Positions 1 to 10,038 of a stretch of DNA of 64,000 nt are shown here, in pieces. The position numbers and the translations under genes are program-made. Origin of the DNA: Vandammella animalimorsus (lineage in GTDB: Bacteria > Pseudomonadota > Gammaproteobacteria > Burkholderiales > Burkholderiaceae_C); assembly GCF_002285265.1 (NCBI RefSeq), contig NZ_NSJB01000005.1, forward strand, positions 1 to 64,000. Direction: 5' to 3'. Under the pieces are notes generated by a model that did no database searches, was not told the DNA's origin, and was given only the letters and a program-made list of their open reading frames with translations. The stretch's first letter is position 1. Each line of letters opens with the position of its first letter.

Positions 1-2
1 TC

Positions 3-170
3 AGCCTGGCGAGCATCAGCCCGGGATTGCTGCCCAAGCACTTGCTGCGGTTACGCCAGCGTCTGGGTGAGCAACTGCTGCCCAAACAACGACGGGGGCG
101 ACAATGCCCCCGTGTTGTGAAGAAGCCTCCTGCTCGCTATCCGCTCAAGCAGGTTCGTGCTGTTAAGTGA
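3..170 (+). CDS. IS4-type transposase, C-terminal end (partial, 5' part outside the window)
   Basis: The only open frame reaching the left edge ends with TGA at 168-170 and encodes about 55 residues. They are rich in Lys and Arg and include PRVVKK followed by PARYPLK, which resembles the basic C-terminus of IS4-family transposases (usual pattern YPRVVKR followed by a Tyr-Pro-Lys segment). The body with the DDE catalytic residues lies before base 1. The stop sits only 63 bp before obg, where rplU-rpmA is the common neighbour, so an insertion sequence seems to have landed just upstream of obg. I could not define the terminal inverted repeat. The family call rests on the C-terminus alone. Confidence 0.6.
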   Translation, partial: SLASISPGLLPKHLLRLRQRLGEQLLPKQRRGRQCPRVVKKPPARYPLKQVRAVK

Positions 171-1298
<1,128 letters not shown>

Positions 1299-1332
1299 GC
1301 AGCCTGTGCAAAGTCCCTGAAGGCCGCACACG

Positions 1333-2472
1333 TCACGGCGCGGCGTCCTCGCCCGGCGGGCGCGAGGCGCGCCAGCGCATGTAGGCCGGCACCTTGAAGC
1401 GCACGATGGTGATGTAGGCAAAGGTGTAGAGGCTGGCAAACAGCACGCAACAGACCAGCAGCACCCAGGTGGTGTGCCAGAACAAAATGGCCGGCAGCAC
1501 CGTCAGCATGGTAAAGCCCCACAGATAGGGCGAGGTGCGGTTGTTGCGCATCAGCATGTCGCGCGCCTCGTTGTCGCCATCGAAGACGCGGTGCACGATG
1601 CGGCGGTAGATCAGCTGGTGGATGTGCAGCGCATCGGCCACGCCCGGCGAGCTGCCGCGCACCCATTTGCGGTACATGGAAAACAGCGTCTCCCACACCG
1701 GGTAGATCAGCAGCAGCAGCGGAAACCAGGGCGAGACCATCGGGTGGCGCTGCACCAGCAAAATGCTGCCGATGGACAGCACGCTGCCCCACAGGTAGGC
1801 GCCGCCGTCGCCCGCAAACAGCAGCCCGCGCGGGTAGTTCCAGATCAAAAAACCGCCGCTGGCCGCGGCCGTGACCAGAAACACCACGGCCAGCGTGCGG
1901 TCCTGCACCTGGATGCTCACGTGCGCCAGCGCCAGCGCCACGATGATGGCCACCATGCCGGCCAGGCCGTTGTAGCCGTCGATGATGTTGAAGGCGTGCG
2001 GCAGGCCGGCAATGGCCAGCAGCGCAATGGCCACGCCCAGCCAGGGCCACAGCCCGGGCATGGCGTCCAGCCAGGCGATGTCCAGCCGCGGCACGCTCAC
2101 CCCCAGCCAGGCCACGGCCAGCAGGGCGCTGGCCAGGGTCAGCGCAAAGCGCCAGCGCACGGCCATGCGCTGGCTCAGGTCTTCGAGCACGCCGCCCAAC
2201 ACCGCCGGCACCATGCACAGGCCCCAGCACAGCACCCACCAGCCCAGCTGCAGGCCAGCGGCGTCGCCGCGCAGGGTTTGCAGCACGCCTGCGCCAACGG
2301 CCACGCCCATGCCCGCGGCCAGCGCCACGCCGCCCAGGCGCGGCACATCGCCCATGTGAAAGCGCTGCGGCATGTCGCCCGGATAACGCCTGGCGTGGCG
2401 GCGCGCGCTGCGCACCAGCAAACCGGCGGTGATGGCGGCGACAAAGAACGCCCAGACGCACAGCAGCAGCAT
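1333..2472 (-). CDS. MraY/WecA-family undecaprenyl-phosphate sugar-1-phosphate transferase
   Basis: This polytopic membrane enzyme probably transfers an N-acetylhexosamine-1-phosphate from a UDP-sugar to undecaprenyl phosphate, starting O-antigen or other surface-glycan synthesis. The 379 residues carry the family motifs: an early GDVPRLGG segment, NIIDGYNGLAG (magnesium-binding Asp), GDGGAYLWG, and a cytosolic HIHQLIYRR histidine motif. About ten hydrophobic segments are visible. The start was placed at 2472 (MLLLCVWAFF), where a membrane helix begins; an upstream in-frame extension is Pro/Ala-rich and not membrane-like. The GT2 gene lies 23 bp upstream on the same strand, so the two probably form one operon. 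WecA and TagO cannot be separated by sequence alone. Confidence 0.88.
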   Translation of the reverse strand: MLLLCVWAFFVAAITAGLLVRSARRHARRYPGDMPQRFHMGDVPRLGGVALAAGMGVAVGAGVLQTLRGDAAGLQLGWWVLCWGLCMVPAVLGGVLEDLSQRMAVRWRFALTLASALLAVAWLGVSVPRLDIAWLDAMPGLWPWLGVAIALLAIAGLPHAFNIIDGYNGLAGMVAIIVALALAHVSIQVQDRTLAVVFLVTAAASGGFLIWNYPRGLLFAGDGGAYLWGSVLSIGSILLVQRHPMVSPWFPLLLLIYPVWETLFSMYRKWVRGSSPGVADALHIHQLIYRRIVHRVFDGDNEARDMLMRNNRTSPYLWGFTMLTVLPAILFWHTTWVLLVCCVLFASLYTFAYITIVRFKVPAYMRWRASRPPGEDAAP

Positions 2473-2495
2473 CGATTGGCCCTTGTTGAAAAAAA

Positions 2496-3359
2496 TCACT
2501 GCAAATCGCGGCGCTGGGCGCTGGGGTGGCGGCGCGCCCAGCGGAAGCTGGGCAGGCACCACAGCCGCAGCAGGCTGTGCACATGCCACAGCAGCGGCCG
2601 CAGCTGGCGGCGGCTGGCGCGCTGCGCCAGATGCTGCATGCGGGTCTGGGCGCGCACCAGGGCGCCGATGTCGCGCCGCACGCGCAGGCTCAGGTCCACG
2701 TCCTCGCAGTACATGTGAAAGCCTTCGTCAAAACCGCCCAGGCGCTGCCAATCGCGCAGCCGCAGCACCATGCAGGCGCCGCTGACCCAGTCCACCACCT
2801 GTTCCTGACGCCCCAGCACGCGCCGGCGCCACAGATTGCCCAGGCTGGGCAGGGCGCGCTCGTTGTCCTGCACCTGGCCCTGGGCATCGAGCAGGCGCGG
2901 ATAGGCCAGGCCAGTGCCCGGCGCGCGCAGCGCTGCCAGCAGCTGCGCCAGCGGCTGGGCATCGAGCAGCTGCACGTCGGGGTTGAGGATGCAAATGTGC
3001 GTGGGCATGTCGGCGCAGGCAGCGAGAGTGGCAATGGCGGCATTGTGATTGCGGCCAAAGCCGGCGGGCGCGCCATTACAAACGATTTCCAGTGTGAAGG
3101 GCAGCGCGCCCTGGGCCTGCAGGGCCTGCAGGGCCTGCTGCAGCGCCGGCTCCGGGACATTCAGTGTCACAATCACGCGGCCCAGGCAGGGCTCGGCCTG
3201 CTGCTGCAATTGCCGCAGCAGCGCCTCGATCCACTGACCGTGGCCGTGGCTGACGATGGACACGGCCACGCACTCGCGCCCCGGGGCGGGCGCAGCCGCA
3301 GCCGGCGGCTGAGCGGCAGGCTGCTGCGCAGCGGCAAACACCGCGTTCGAATCAGGCAT
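2496..3359 (-). CDS. GT2-family glycosyltransferase (rhamnosyltransferase-like)
   Basis: A 287-residue GT-A fold glycosyltransferase. After an Ala/Pro/Gln-rich stretch of about 30 residues comes VAVSIVSHGHG, which begins the nucleotide-binding fold, then the GFGRNHN segment, ILNPDVQLL (the DXD-like position appears as NPD), and FHMYCEDVDLSLRV, the acceptor-side ED motif typical of rhamnosyl and galactofuranosyl transferases. The C-terminus is basic (LRLWCLPSFRWARRH) and may contact the membrane. It lies just upstream of the wecA-like gene and diverges from the large glycan gene over 54 bp, which suggests a role in the same surface polysaccharide. The sugar transferred cannot be told. Confidence 0.85.
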   Translation of the reverse strand: MPDSNAVFAAAQQPAAQPPAAAAPAPGRECVAVSIVSHGHGQWIEALLRQLQQQAEPCLGRVIVTLNVPEPALQQALQALQAQGALPFTLEIVCNGAPAGFGRNHNAAIATLAACADMPTHICILNPDVQLLDAQPLAQLLAALRAPGTGLAYPRLLDAQGQVQDNERALPSLGNLWRRRVLGRQEQVVDWVSGACMVLRLRDWQRLGGFDEGFHMYCEDVDLSLRVRRDIGALVRAQTRMQHLAQRASRRQLRPLLWHVHSLLRLWCLPSFRWARRHPSAQRRDLQ

Positions 3360-3413
3360 GGGCAGTTGCAGAGCTGGCCCGGCAATGCCCAGGCCAATGG
3401 TTGACAAGAGACG

Positions 3414-6400
3414 ATGACACTTTCCACGAACGAACTGCACATCTACCTGCGCAATATCGACGACGACGAGCGCACTTCCCTGTCCGTGGTGGTGCAGGAA
3501 ATCGCCCCGGGCAGCCAGGTGCTGGACCTGGGCTGCGGCAGCGGCGCACTGGGCCAGTACCTGCACACGAAAAAGCAATGCACCGTCGATGGCGTGACGT
3601 TCAACGATGCCGAGGCGGATCTGGCCAGGCCCTATTATCGTCAGGTCGCCGTGGCCAATCTGGAGCTGACGCTGCCCAGCGCACTGTTTGGCGCGCAGCG
3701 CTACGACGCCATCGTCTGCGCCGACATCCTGGAGCACCTGCGCCAGCCCGAGGCGGTGCTGGCCGATCTGCGCCAGCTGCTGGCGCCAAGCGGCCGGCTG
3801 CTGATCTCCATTCCCAACAGCAGCTACGCCGGGCTGGTCGCCGAGCTGGTCGAGGGCGAGTTCCGCTACCGCGAAGAAGGTCTGCTGGACGCCACGCACG
3901 TGCGCCACTTCACGCGCCGCTCGCTGCTGCGCCTGCTGCAAGAGCAAGGCTGGCAGGTGCAGCAATTGCAGGCCATTGAGCGGCCGCTGCAGGAGTCGGA
4001 GTTCCAGCAGGCCTTCGACGCCCTGCCGCCCGCCGCGGCGCGCTACCTGTTGGCCGCGCCCGATGCGCTGACCTACCAGTTCATCGTCAGCGCCTCGGTG
4101 CACGAAGGCCAGGCGCCGGACAATACGCGCTGGCTGCTGCCACAGGCCCAGGCCCTGCCCGGCCAGACGCTGGCGCGCCAGGCCCATTTCTCGGCCCAGC
4201 TGTACTGGGACGAGGGCCAGGGCTTTGCCGAAGAGCGCAAGCTGGTGCAGCCCGGCGCCATCGGCCAGCAGCGGCAAACCCTGCGCTTTGCACTGCCCGT
4301 GCCGGCGGCGCAGCTGCGCGGCCTGCGGCTGGATCCTGCCGACCGGCCCGGCATCCTCTACCTGCACGCGCTGCGCCTGCTCGATGCGCAGCAGCGCCCG
4401 CTGTGGCAGTGGCAGGCCGATGCCGATGGCCAGCCGCTGCTGCAGTCCGCGCCCTCGCAACAAATCGCCTGGGGCGGCGCCCTGCTGGGCCAGGCGCAGG
4501 CCATGCCGCTGATACTGACCGGTGACGACCCCTGGCTGCAGCTGCCGCTGGATCTGGCCCGGCTGCAGCAGGACGAATCCCCAGGCCCGCTGACGCTGGA
4601 AGTGGAGCTGGGCTGGCCCATGTCGGCCGACTACCTCAGCCTGGTGGGCCAGGTGCAGCCGCTGGAGCGCGCGCAGCGCCAGCTGCATGAGCAATTGCAG
4701 GCCCAGGGCGAGCGCCTGGCGCAGATCTGGCGCGACCACGAGCAACTGGCCCAGGCCCACGCCCAGCTGCAGGGCGAGCACGCCCAACTGCAGAGCGAGC
4801 GCGCCCAGTTGCACACCACGCACGAGGCGCTGCAGGCCCAGTGGCACCGCACCGAACAGGAGGCGCGGCAATTGTTTGCCGAGCGCGCCCAGGCCCAGGC
4901 CGAAGTGGCCGACCTGCACCAGCAACTGCGCGGCATGGCCGAGCACCTGCAGAACATGCGCAATTCGCGCCCGTTTCGCTACACGCGGCCGCTGGTGCGC
5001 ATGCGCGACTGGGGCCGGCAGCTGCTGCAAGGCCCAGCCCAGGCCAGCCCGGCATCGCCCGCGCCGAGCCCATCGGCCGGCCAGGCCGCCACAGCGCCGG
5101 GCGCCCCGGCCCAGGACCCCAACCACAACCTGGCCGCCCAAGCGCCCGTGCCCGCGCCGCTGGGCGAGACCGTGGACATCGTCGTGCCGGTCTACCGCGG
5201 CCTGGCCGACACCCGGCTGTGCGTCGAATCGGTGCTGGCCAGCCCGGTGCGCGTGCCCTACCGGCTGATCGTCATCAACGACTGCAGCCCCGAGCCCGAG
5301 GTCACCGAGTGGCTGCGCCAGAAGGCCGCGGCCGAGCCGCGCATCACGCTGCTGGAAAACGAGCACAACCTGGGCTTCGTGGGCACCGTCAACCGGGGCA
5401 TGCAGGCCTCGCAAAGCCACGACGTGCTGCTGCTCAACAGCGACACCGAAGTGGCCAACGACTGGCTGGACCGGCTGCGCCGCACGGCCTACGCCGCCGC
5501 GCGCGTGGGCACGGTCACGCCCTTTTCCAGCAATGCGACGATCTGCAGCTACCCGGTGTTCTGCGCCGCCAACCCGCTGCCGCCGGGGCAGACCACGGCC
5601 TCGCTGGACCAGCTCTTTGCCCAGGCCAATGCCGGCGCCCATGTGGACGTACCCACCGGCGTGGGCTTTTGCATGTACATCCGCCGCGACTGCCTGCAGG
5701 ACGTGGGCCTGTTCGACGAGGAGCACTTCGGCAAGGGCTATGGCGAGGAAAACGACTTTTGCCAACGCGCCATCGCCAAGGGCTGGCGCAACCTGCATGC
5801 GCTGGACACCTACGTGCTGCACACCGGCGGCGTGAGCTTTGGCCAGAGCAAAAGCCCGCGCGAGCAGGCCGCCATGCAAACCCTGCGCCAGCTGCACCCC
5901 AGCTACGAGCTGCAGGTGCATGAATTCCTGGCACGCGACCCGGCCCGGCCCGCGCGGCTGGCCGTGGACTGGCTGCGCCACACCGACGCAGGGCGCAAGC
6001 CCATCGTGCTGGCCGTGCAGCACCAGCGCGGCGGCGGCACCGAGCGCCACGTGCTGGAGCTGGCGCAAAGCCTGGCCGGGCAGGCCGTGTTCCTGTCGCT
6101 GCGCCCAGCTGGCGCGCAGCGCGTGCAGCTGCAGCTCATCGAATGCGCCCCGGCGGCGCAGGCAAAGGCAGAAACAGAGGCCGACGCCAGTACCGATACC
6201 CACATCAGCGCCACCGCCCAGCCACAGGCCAGGCTCTCCGAACAATGGTCGCTGCTGTTCGACCTGGAGGCGCAGCGCGATGAATTGCTGCAATGGCTCA
6301 AGGCCCTGCCCGTGGCCCACATCCACTACCACCACCTGCTGGGCCACGAACGCCTGATCTGGGAGCTGCCGCAGTTGCTGGGCCTGGAGTACGACTTCAC

Positions 6401-7526
6401 CGTGCACGACTACTACAGCTTCTGCACCAACATCAGCATGACCGGGCGCAGCGGCCGCTACGAAGTCGATGCCCAGGGCGAATGCTGCGGCGGCCAGCAC
6501 CCGGCGCCCATCCCCGCCGTCGAGCAGGACATCGCCAGCTGGCGCCTGCGCCACCGGCTGCTGCTCGAAAGCGCGCGCCAGGTGCTGGCCCCCAGCCTGG
6601 ACGCGGCCGTGCGCATCCAGCGCTTTGCGCCCCAGGCACGGGTGCGCTTTGCGCCGCACACCGATGTGCAGGCCAGCGCCCTGCCCCAGCCCGCACCGTG
6701 CCCCCTGCCGGCCCAGCGGCCGCTGCGCATCGCCGTCATCGGCGCGCTCAGCGTCATCAAGGGCGCCGACGTGCTCGAAGCCGTGGCGCGCCTGGCCAAG
6801 CAGCAAGGCGCGGCGCTGGAGTTTCACCTCATCGGCTTTGCCTACCGCCACCTGCAGACCGCCCCGGCCAGCGCGCTGCAGGTGCACGGCCAGTACGACG
6901 AGCAAGACCTGCCGGCCATCCTGCAGCGCCTGGCGCCCGATCTGGTCTGGCTGCCCGCGCAGTGGCCCGAGACCTACAGCTACACCCTCAGCGCCGCACT
7001 GCAGCAAGGCCTGCCCGTGCTCGTGCCCGACCTGGGCGCCTTTGCCGAGCGCGTCGCAGGCCGGCCCTGGAGCTGGGTGCTGCCCTGGGACTGCACGCCC
7101 GCGCAATGGCTGCAGCACCTGCTGGCCCTGCGCGAGCAGCACTTCCTCACCGGCACCGCGCCCACGCCGCCCGAGCTGCCAGCGGCACTGGCGCAATACC
7201 AGGCCCAGGAAGTGGCCAAGCACGTGCCAAGCTGGGACTATGCGCAGCACTACCTGCCTCACCAGGCCAGCGACGGCGCACCCGCTGCGACTGCCAATGC
7301 CCAGGCGATAACCGCCCAAGCCGTGGCCGGCGCCCATGCCTTCGCGCGGGCCTTGCAGCAGGCCCCAGCCCACCAGCAAACAGGCTTGCATGGCGGCGCG
7401 CAGGGCCTGCGCAGCACCCTCCTGACGCAACTGGTGCGGCTGCGCGCCATGCCTGCACTGCGCCCCATAGCCCGCGCCATCCCGCCCCGGCTGCAAGCCC
7501 GCGTCAAGAGTTGGCTGCAGCGCTGA
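3414..7526 (+). CDS. multidomain methyltransferase / coiled coil / GT2 / GT4-like glycan protein
   Basis: A 1370-residue protein with at least four parts. Residues 1-200 form a class I SAM-dependent methyltransferase (VLDLGCGSG at about 36-44, ADILEHL later). A region of unclear fold follows, then a Gln/Ala/His/Glu-rich coiled coil at about 422-520. Residues about 585-850 are a GT2 glycosyltransferase (VDIVVPVYRG, LLNSDTEVANDWL, GYGEENDFC). Residues about 860-1290 resemble a GT4-type C-terminal half (PLRIAVIGALSVIKGADVLE near 1102, and a late Pro/Glu region). A methyltransferase joined through a coiled coil to polymerising glycosyltransferases recalls the WbdD-type chain-terminator and length-control arrangement for O-antigen, but that role is inferred. 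It starts 54 bp from the divergent GT2 gene. Confidence 0.85.
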   Translation: MTLSTNELHIYLRNIDDDERTSLSVVVQEIAPGSQVLDLGCGSGALGQYLHTKKQCTVDGVTFNDAEADLARPYYRQVAVANLELTLPSALFGAQRYDAIVCADILEHLRQPEAVLADLRQLLAPSGRLLISIPNSSYAGLVAELVEGEFRYREEGLLDATHVRHFTRRSLLRLLQEQGWQVQQLQAIERPLQESEFQQAFDALPPAAARYLLAAPDALTYQFIVSASVHEGQAPDNTRWLLPQAQALPGQTLARQAHFSAQLYWDEGQGFAEERKLVQPGAIGQQRQTLRFALPVPAAQLRGLRLDPADRPGILYLHALRLLDAQQRPLWQWQADADGQPLLQSAPSQQIAWGGALLGQAQAMPLILTGDDPWLQLPLDLARLQQDESPGPLTLEVELGWPMSADYLSLVGQVQPLERAQRQLHEQLQAQGERLAQIWRDHEQLAQAHAQLQGEHAQLQSERAQLHTTHEALQAQWHRTEQEARQLFAERAQAQAEVADLHQQLRGMAEHLQNMRNSRPFRYTRPLVRMRDWGRQLLQGPAQASPASPAPSPSAGQAATAPGAPAQDPNHNLAAQAPVPAPLGETVDIVVPVYRGLADTRLCVESVLASPVRVPYRLIVINDCSPEPEVTEWLRQKAAAEPRITLLENEHNLGFVGTVNRGMQASQSHDVLLLNSDTEVANDWLDRLRRTAYAAARVGTVTPFSSNATICSYPVFCAANPLPPGQTTASLDQLFAQANAGAHVDVPTGVGFCMYIRRDCLQDVGLFDEEHFGKGYGEENDFCQRAIAKGWRNLHALDTYVLHTGGVSFGQSKSPREQAAMQTLRQLHPSYELQVHEFLARDPARPARLAVDWLRHTDAGRKPIVLAVQHQRGGGTERHVLELAQSLAGQAVFLSLRPAGAQRVQLQLIECAPAAQAKAETEADASTDTHISATAQPQARLSEQWSLLFDLEAQRDELLQWLKALPVAHIHYHHLLGHERLIWELPQLLGLEYDFTVHDYYSFCTNISMTGRSGRYEVDAQGECCGGQHPAPIPAVEQDIASWRLRHRLLLESARQVLAPSLDAAVRIQRFAPQARVRFAPHTDVQASALPQPAPCPLPAQRPLRIAVIGALSVIKGADVLEAVARLAKQQGAALEFHLIGFAYRHLQTAPASALQVHGQYDEQDLPAILQRLAPDLVWLPAQWPETYSYTLSAALQQGLPVLVPDLGAFAERVAGRPWSWVLPWDCTPAQWLQHLLALREQHFLTGTAPTPPELPAALAQYQAQEVAKHVPSWDYAQHYLPHQASDGAPAATANAQAITAQAVAGAHAFARALQQAPAHQQTGLHGGAQGLRSTLLTQLVRLRAMPALRPIARAIPPRLQARVKSWLQR

Positions 7527-7539
7527 AAGCCGAGACTCG

Positions 7540-7573
7540 AAGCCTGTTCACGATTTCGGTGCGAATAGGCCAC
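7540..7573 (+). repeat. degenerate left end of the 21.5-kb MITE-like repeat
   Basis: This stretch matches the left end of the element at 21478-21638. Both share CCTGTTCA, then a short divergent spacer, then TCGGTGCGA and a following GG-rich segment. The right-hand inverted repeat and central hairpin are missing, so this looks like a truncated relic. It lies between the glycan gene and a bidirectional terminator. Confidence 0.55.
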
Positions 7574-7587
7574 AGATGGACGCAATG

Positions 7588-7620
7588 AAAGCCCGCTCCT
7601 TTGCAGGAAGCGGGCTTTTC
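7588..7620. terminator. bidirectional rho-independent terminator
   Basis: A perfect ten-base stem, AAAGCCCGCT pairing with AGCGGGCTTT, encloses an 11-base loop and has T runs on both strands. It separates the convergent glycan gene and glcB, so it can end both transcripts. Confidence 0.85.
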
Positions 7621-7646
7621 ACAGCGCGGTGCGGCAGACCGCTGCC

Positions 7647-9845
7647 TCAGGCGGCCGCCTTGCGGCGCAGGCGCCAGGCGTGCAGCAGGGGCTCGGTGTA
7701 GCCGCTGGGCTGCTGCTCCCCTTTGAACACCAGGTCGGTGGCGGCGCGGTAGGCGTAGGAGTCGGCAAAGCGCCCGGCCATGTTCTGGTAGAGCGGGTCG
7801 CCCGCGTTTTGCGCGTCAACGACGGCGGCCATGCGCTCGAAGGTCTCGCGCACCTGCTGCTCGCTGACCACGCCATGGGCCAGCCAGTTGGCGATGTGCT
7901 GGCTGGAGATGCGCAGCGTGGCGCGGTCTTCCATCAGGCCGACGTTGTTGATGTCGGGCACCTTGGAGCAGCCCACGCCCTGGTCGATCCAGCGCACCAC
8001 GTAGCCGAGGATGCCCTGGATGTTGTTGTCCAGCTCCTGCTGCTTTTCCTCCTCGCTCCACTTGGCCGCCTGCACCACGGGGATGTGCAGCAAATCGGCC
8101 AGCAGGCCATCGCGCACGCTTTCGTAGTCGGTCTGGCCCAGCTCGGCCTGGATGCTGGGCACGTCCACCTGGTGGTAGTGCAACGCGTGCAGGGTAGCGG
8201 CCGTGGGCGATGGCACCCAGGCGGTGTTGGCGCCGGCCTTGGGGTGGCCGATTTTCTGCTCCAGCATCTGCGCCATCAAATCGGGCATGGCCCACATGCC
8301 CTTGCCGATCTGCGCGCGGCCGCGCAGCCCGCAGGACAGGCCCACCAGCACGTTGTTCTTCTCGTAGGCGGCGATCCAGGCGCTGGTTTTCATATCGCCC
8401 TTGCGGAACACCGCGCCGGCCTGCATGACGCTGTGGATTTCATCGCCGGTGCGGTCCAGAAAGCCGGTGTTGATGAAGGCCACGCGCGCTGGCGCGGCGG
8501 CGATGCAGGCCTTGAGGTTGACGGAGGTGCGGCGCTCCTCGTCCATGATGCCGAGCTTGACGGTGTGCTCGGGCAGGCCCAGCAACTTTTCCACGGCGCC
8601 AAACAAGGCGTTGGCAAAGGCCACTTCGGCCGGGCCATGCATCTTGGGCTTGACGATGTAGACCGAGCCCTTGCGCGAGTTGCGGATGCCGTTCTGGCCG
8701 TGGCCTTGCAGGTCGTGCATGGCAATGGCCGTGGTGATGGCCGCGTCCATGATGCCCTCGGGGATTTCCTGGCCCTGCTCGCCCCAGAGGATGGCCGGGT
8801 TGGTCATCAGGTGGCCAACGTTGCGCACGAACATCAGCGAGCGGCCATGCAGGCGCAGGGGCTGGCCATCGACGCCGGTGTATTCGCGGTCCGGGTTCAG
8901 GCGCCGCGTGAAGCTGCGCCCGCCCTTGCTGACCTGCTCGGTCAGCGTGCCCTTGAGGATGCCCAGCCAGTTGGCGTAGCCGGCGATCTTGTCCTCGGCA
9001 TCGACGGCGGCCACGGAGTCCTCCAGATCGAGGATGGTGGACAGCGCCGCCTCCAACACCACGTCGCTGATGCCGGCCGCGTCGCCCTGCCCGATGGGCG
9101 TGCTGCGATCGATCTGGATGTCGATGTGCAGGCCGTTGTGCACCAGCAGCACCGACGAGGGCGCCTCGGCCTGGCCCTGGTAGCCCACCAGCTGCGCCGC
9201 ATCCTGCAGGCCGGTGCTCAGGCCATTGCCCAGCGAGACCACCAGCTTGCCGCCCTCGATGGCCAGGCCCGTGGCCTGCTGGTAGGAGCCATTGGCCAGC
9301 GGCGCGGCCGCATCCAGGAACTGGCGCACATAGGCAATCACCTTGGCGCCGCGCACCGGGTTGTAGCCCGCGCCGGCCTCGGCGCCGCCATCGCTGGGGA
9401 TGGCGTCCGTGCCGTACAGCGCGTCGTACAGCGAGCCCCAACGCGCGTTAGCGGCGTTGAGCGCATAGCGCGCGTTCAGAATGGGCACCACCAGCTGCGG
9501 CCCGGCCAGCTTGGCCAGCTCATCGTCCACCTGCTCGGTGCGGGCCTGGGCATCGGCCGGGTTGGGCACGATGTAGCCAATGCCTTCCAAAAAGCTGCGG
9601 TAGGCGGCAATGTCCTGGATCGGGCCGGGATGGGCGCGGTGCCACTTGTCCAGCTCGGCCTGCAGCCGCTCGCGCTCGGCCAGCAAGGCGGCGTTCTTGG
9701 GCGCGAACTCATGCACGATGGCGGCAAAGCCCTTCCAGAACGCCTCGCTGTCGATGCCGGTGCCGGGCAGCACCTGCTCGTCCACAAAGGACTTCAGCGC
9801 CGGGGCCACTTGCAGGCCATGCACGGGGGTGCGGGTGGAACTCAT
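7647..9845 (-). CDS. glcB: malate synthase G
   Basis: Malate synthase G condenses glyoxylate with acetyl-CoA to malate in the glyoxylate and glycolate pathways, and needs magnesium. The 732 residues are close to the usual length of about 723 and include family segments such as [16 protein letters not shown] (acidic metal-binding cluster), [21 protein letters not shown] and [12 protein letters not shown]. The start at 9845 ([13 protein letters not shown]) has CCGGAGTG upstream. The A form found in glyoxylate-bypass operons is shorter, so G is preferred. It diverges from a LysR regulator across 193 bp holding an inverted repeat at 9876-9903; regulation by that LysR is likely but inferred. Confidence 0.97.
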   Translation of the reverse strand: MSSTRTPVHGLQVAPALKSFVDEQVLPGTGIDSEAFWKGFAAIVHEFAPKNAALLAERERLQAELDKWHRAHPGPIQDIAAYRSFLEGIGYIVPNPADAQARTEQVDDELAKLAGPQLVVPILNARYALNAANARWGSLYDALYGTDAIPSDGGAEAGAGYNPVRGAKVIAYVRQFLDAAAPLANGSYQQATGLAIEGGKLVVSLGNGLSTGLQDAAQLVGYQGQAEAPSSVLLVHNGLHIDIQIDRSTPIGQGDAAGISDVVLEAALSTILDLEDSVAAVDAEDKIAGYANWLGILKGTLTEQVSKGGRSFTRRLNPDREYTGVDGQPLRLHGRSLMFVRNVGHLMTNPAILWGEQGQEIPEGIMDAAITTAIAMHDLQGHGQNGIRNSRKGSVYIVKPKMHGPAEVAFANALFGAVEKLLGLPEHTVKLGIMDEERRTSVNLKACIAAAPARVAFINTGFLDRTGDEIHSVMQAGAVFRKGDMKTSAWIAAYEKNNVLVGLSCGLRGRAQIGKGMWAMPDLMAQMLEQKIGHPKAGANTAWVPSPTAATLHALHYHQVDVPSIQAELGQTDYESVRDGLLADLLHIPVVQAAKWSEEEKQQELDNNIQGILGYVVRWIDQGVGCSKVPDINNVGLMEDRATLRISSQHIANWLAHGVVSEQQVRETFERMAAVVDAQNAGDPLYQNMAGRFADSYAYRAATDLVFKGEQQPSGYTEPLLHAWRLRRKAAA

Positions 9846-9875
9846 GAAAACACTCCGGTAAAAATGATCGAGAGG

Positions 9876-9903
9876 GCGTACTGTATGCAATCTTTCAGTA
9901 CGC
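9876..9903. promoter_or_regulatory. inverted repeat in the glcB-lysR divergent region (candidate operator)
   Basis: GCGTACTG and CAGTACGC form perfect eight-base arms 12 bases apart, 31 bp before the glcB start. The size and dyad symmetry suit a dimeric regulator such as the divergent LysR protein or a GntR-type glycolate regulator. A second hairpin (GCCCGC/GCGGGC, 9952-9968) lies nearer the lysR side. Confidence 0.5.
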
Positions 9904-10038
9904 ATCAGACAAGCAAAAATACAATCGCCATTGACGAAAAGTAAAAAATGCGCCCGCGCAAGGCGGGCATGCCAGGCAAAGCAGTAGCCAAAGAGGCCGC
10001 CCAGAAAAAGCGGCCAAGCCCCAGCGCAGCCTCACCCC

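Noticed and set aside
2496-7496. A 1666-codon minus-strand frame spanning the GT2 gene and the whole antisense of the large glycan gene
   Set aside because: Only its last 287 codons look like protein. The rest is Gln/Ala/Leu/His-rich with no family features, as expected opposite a GC-rich gene.
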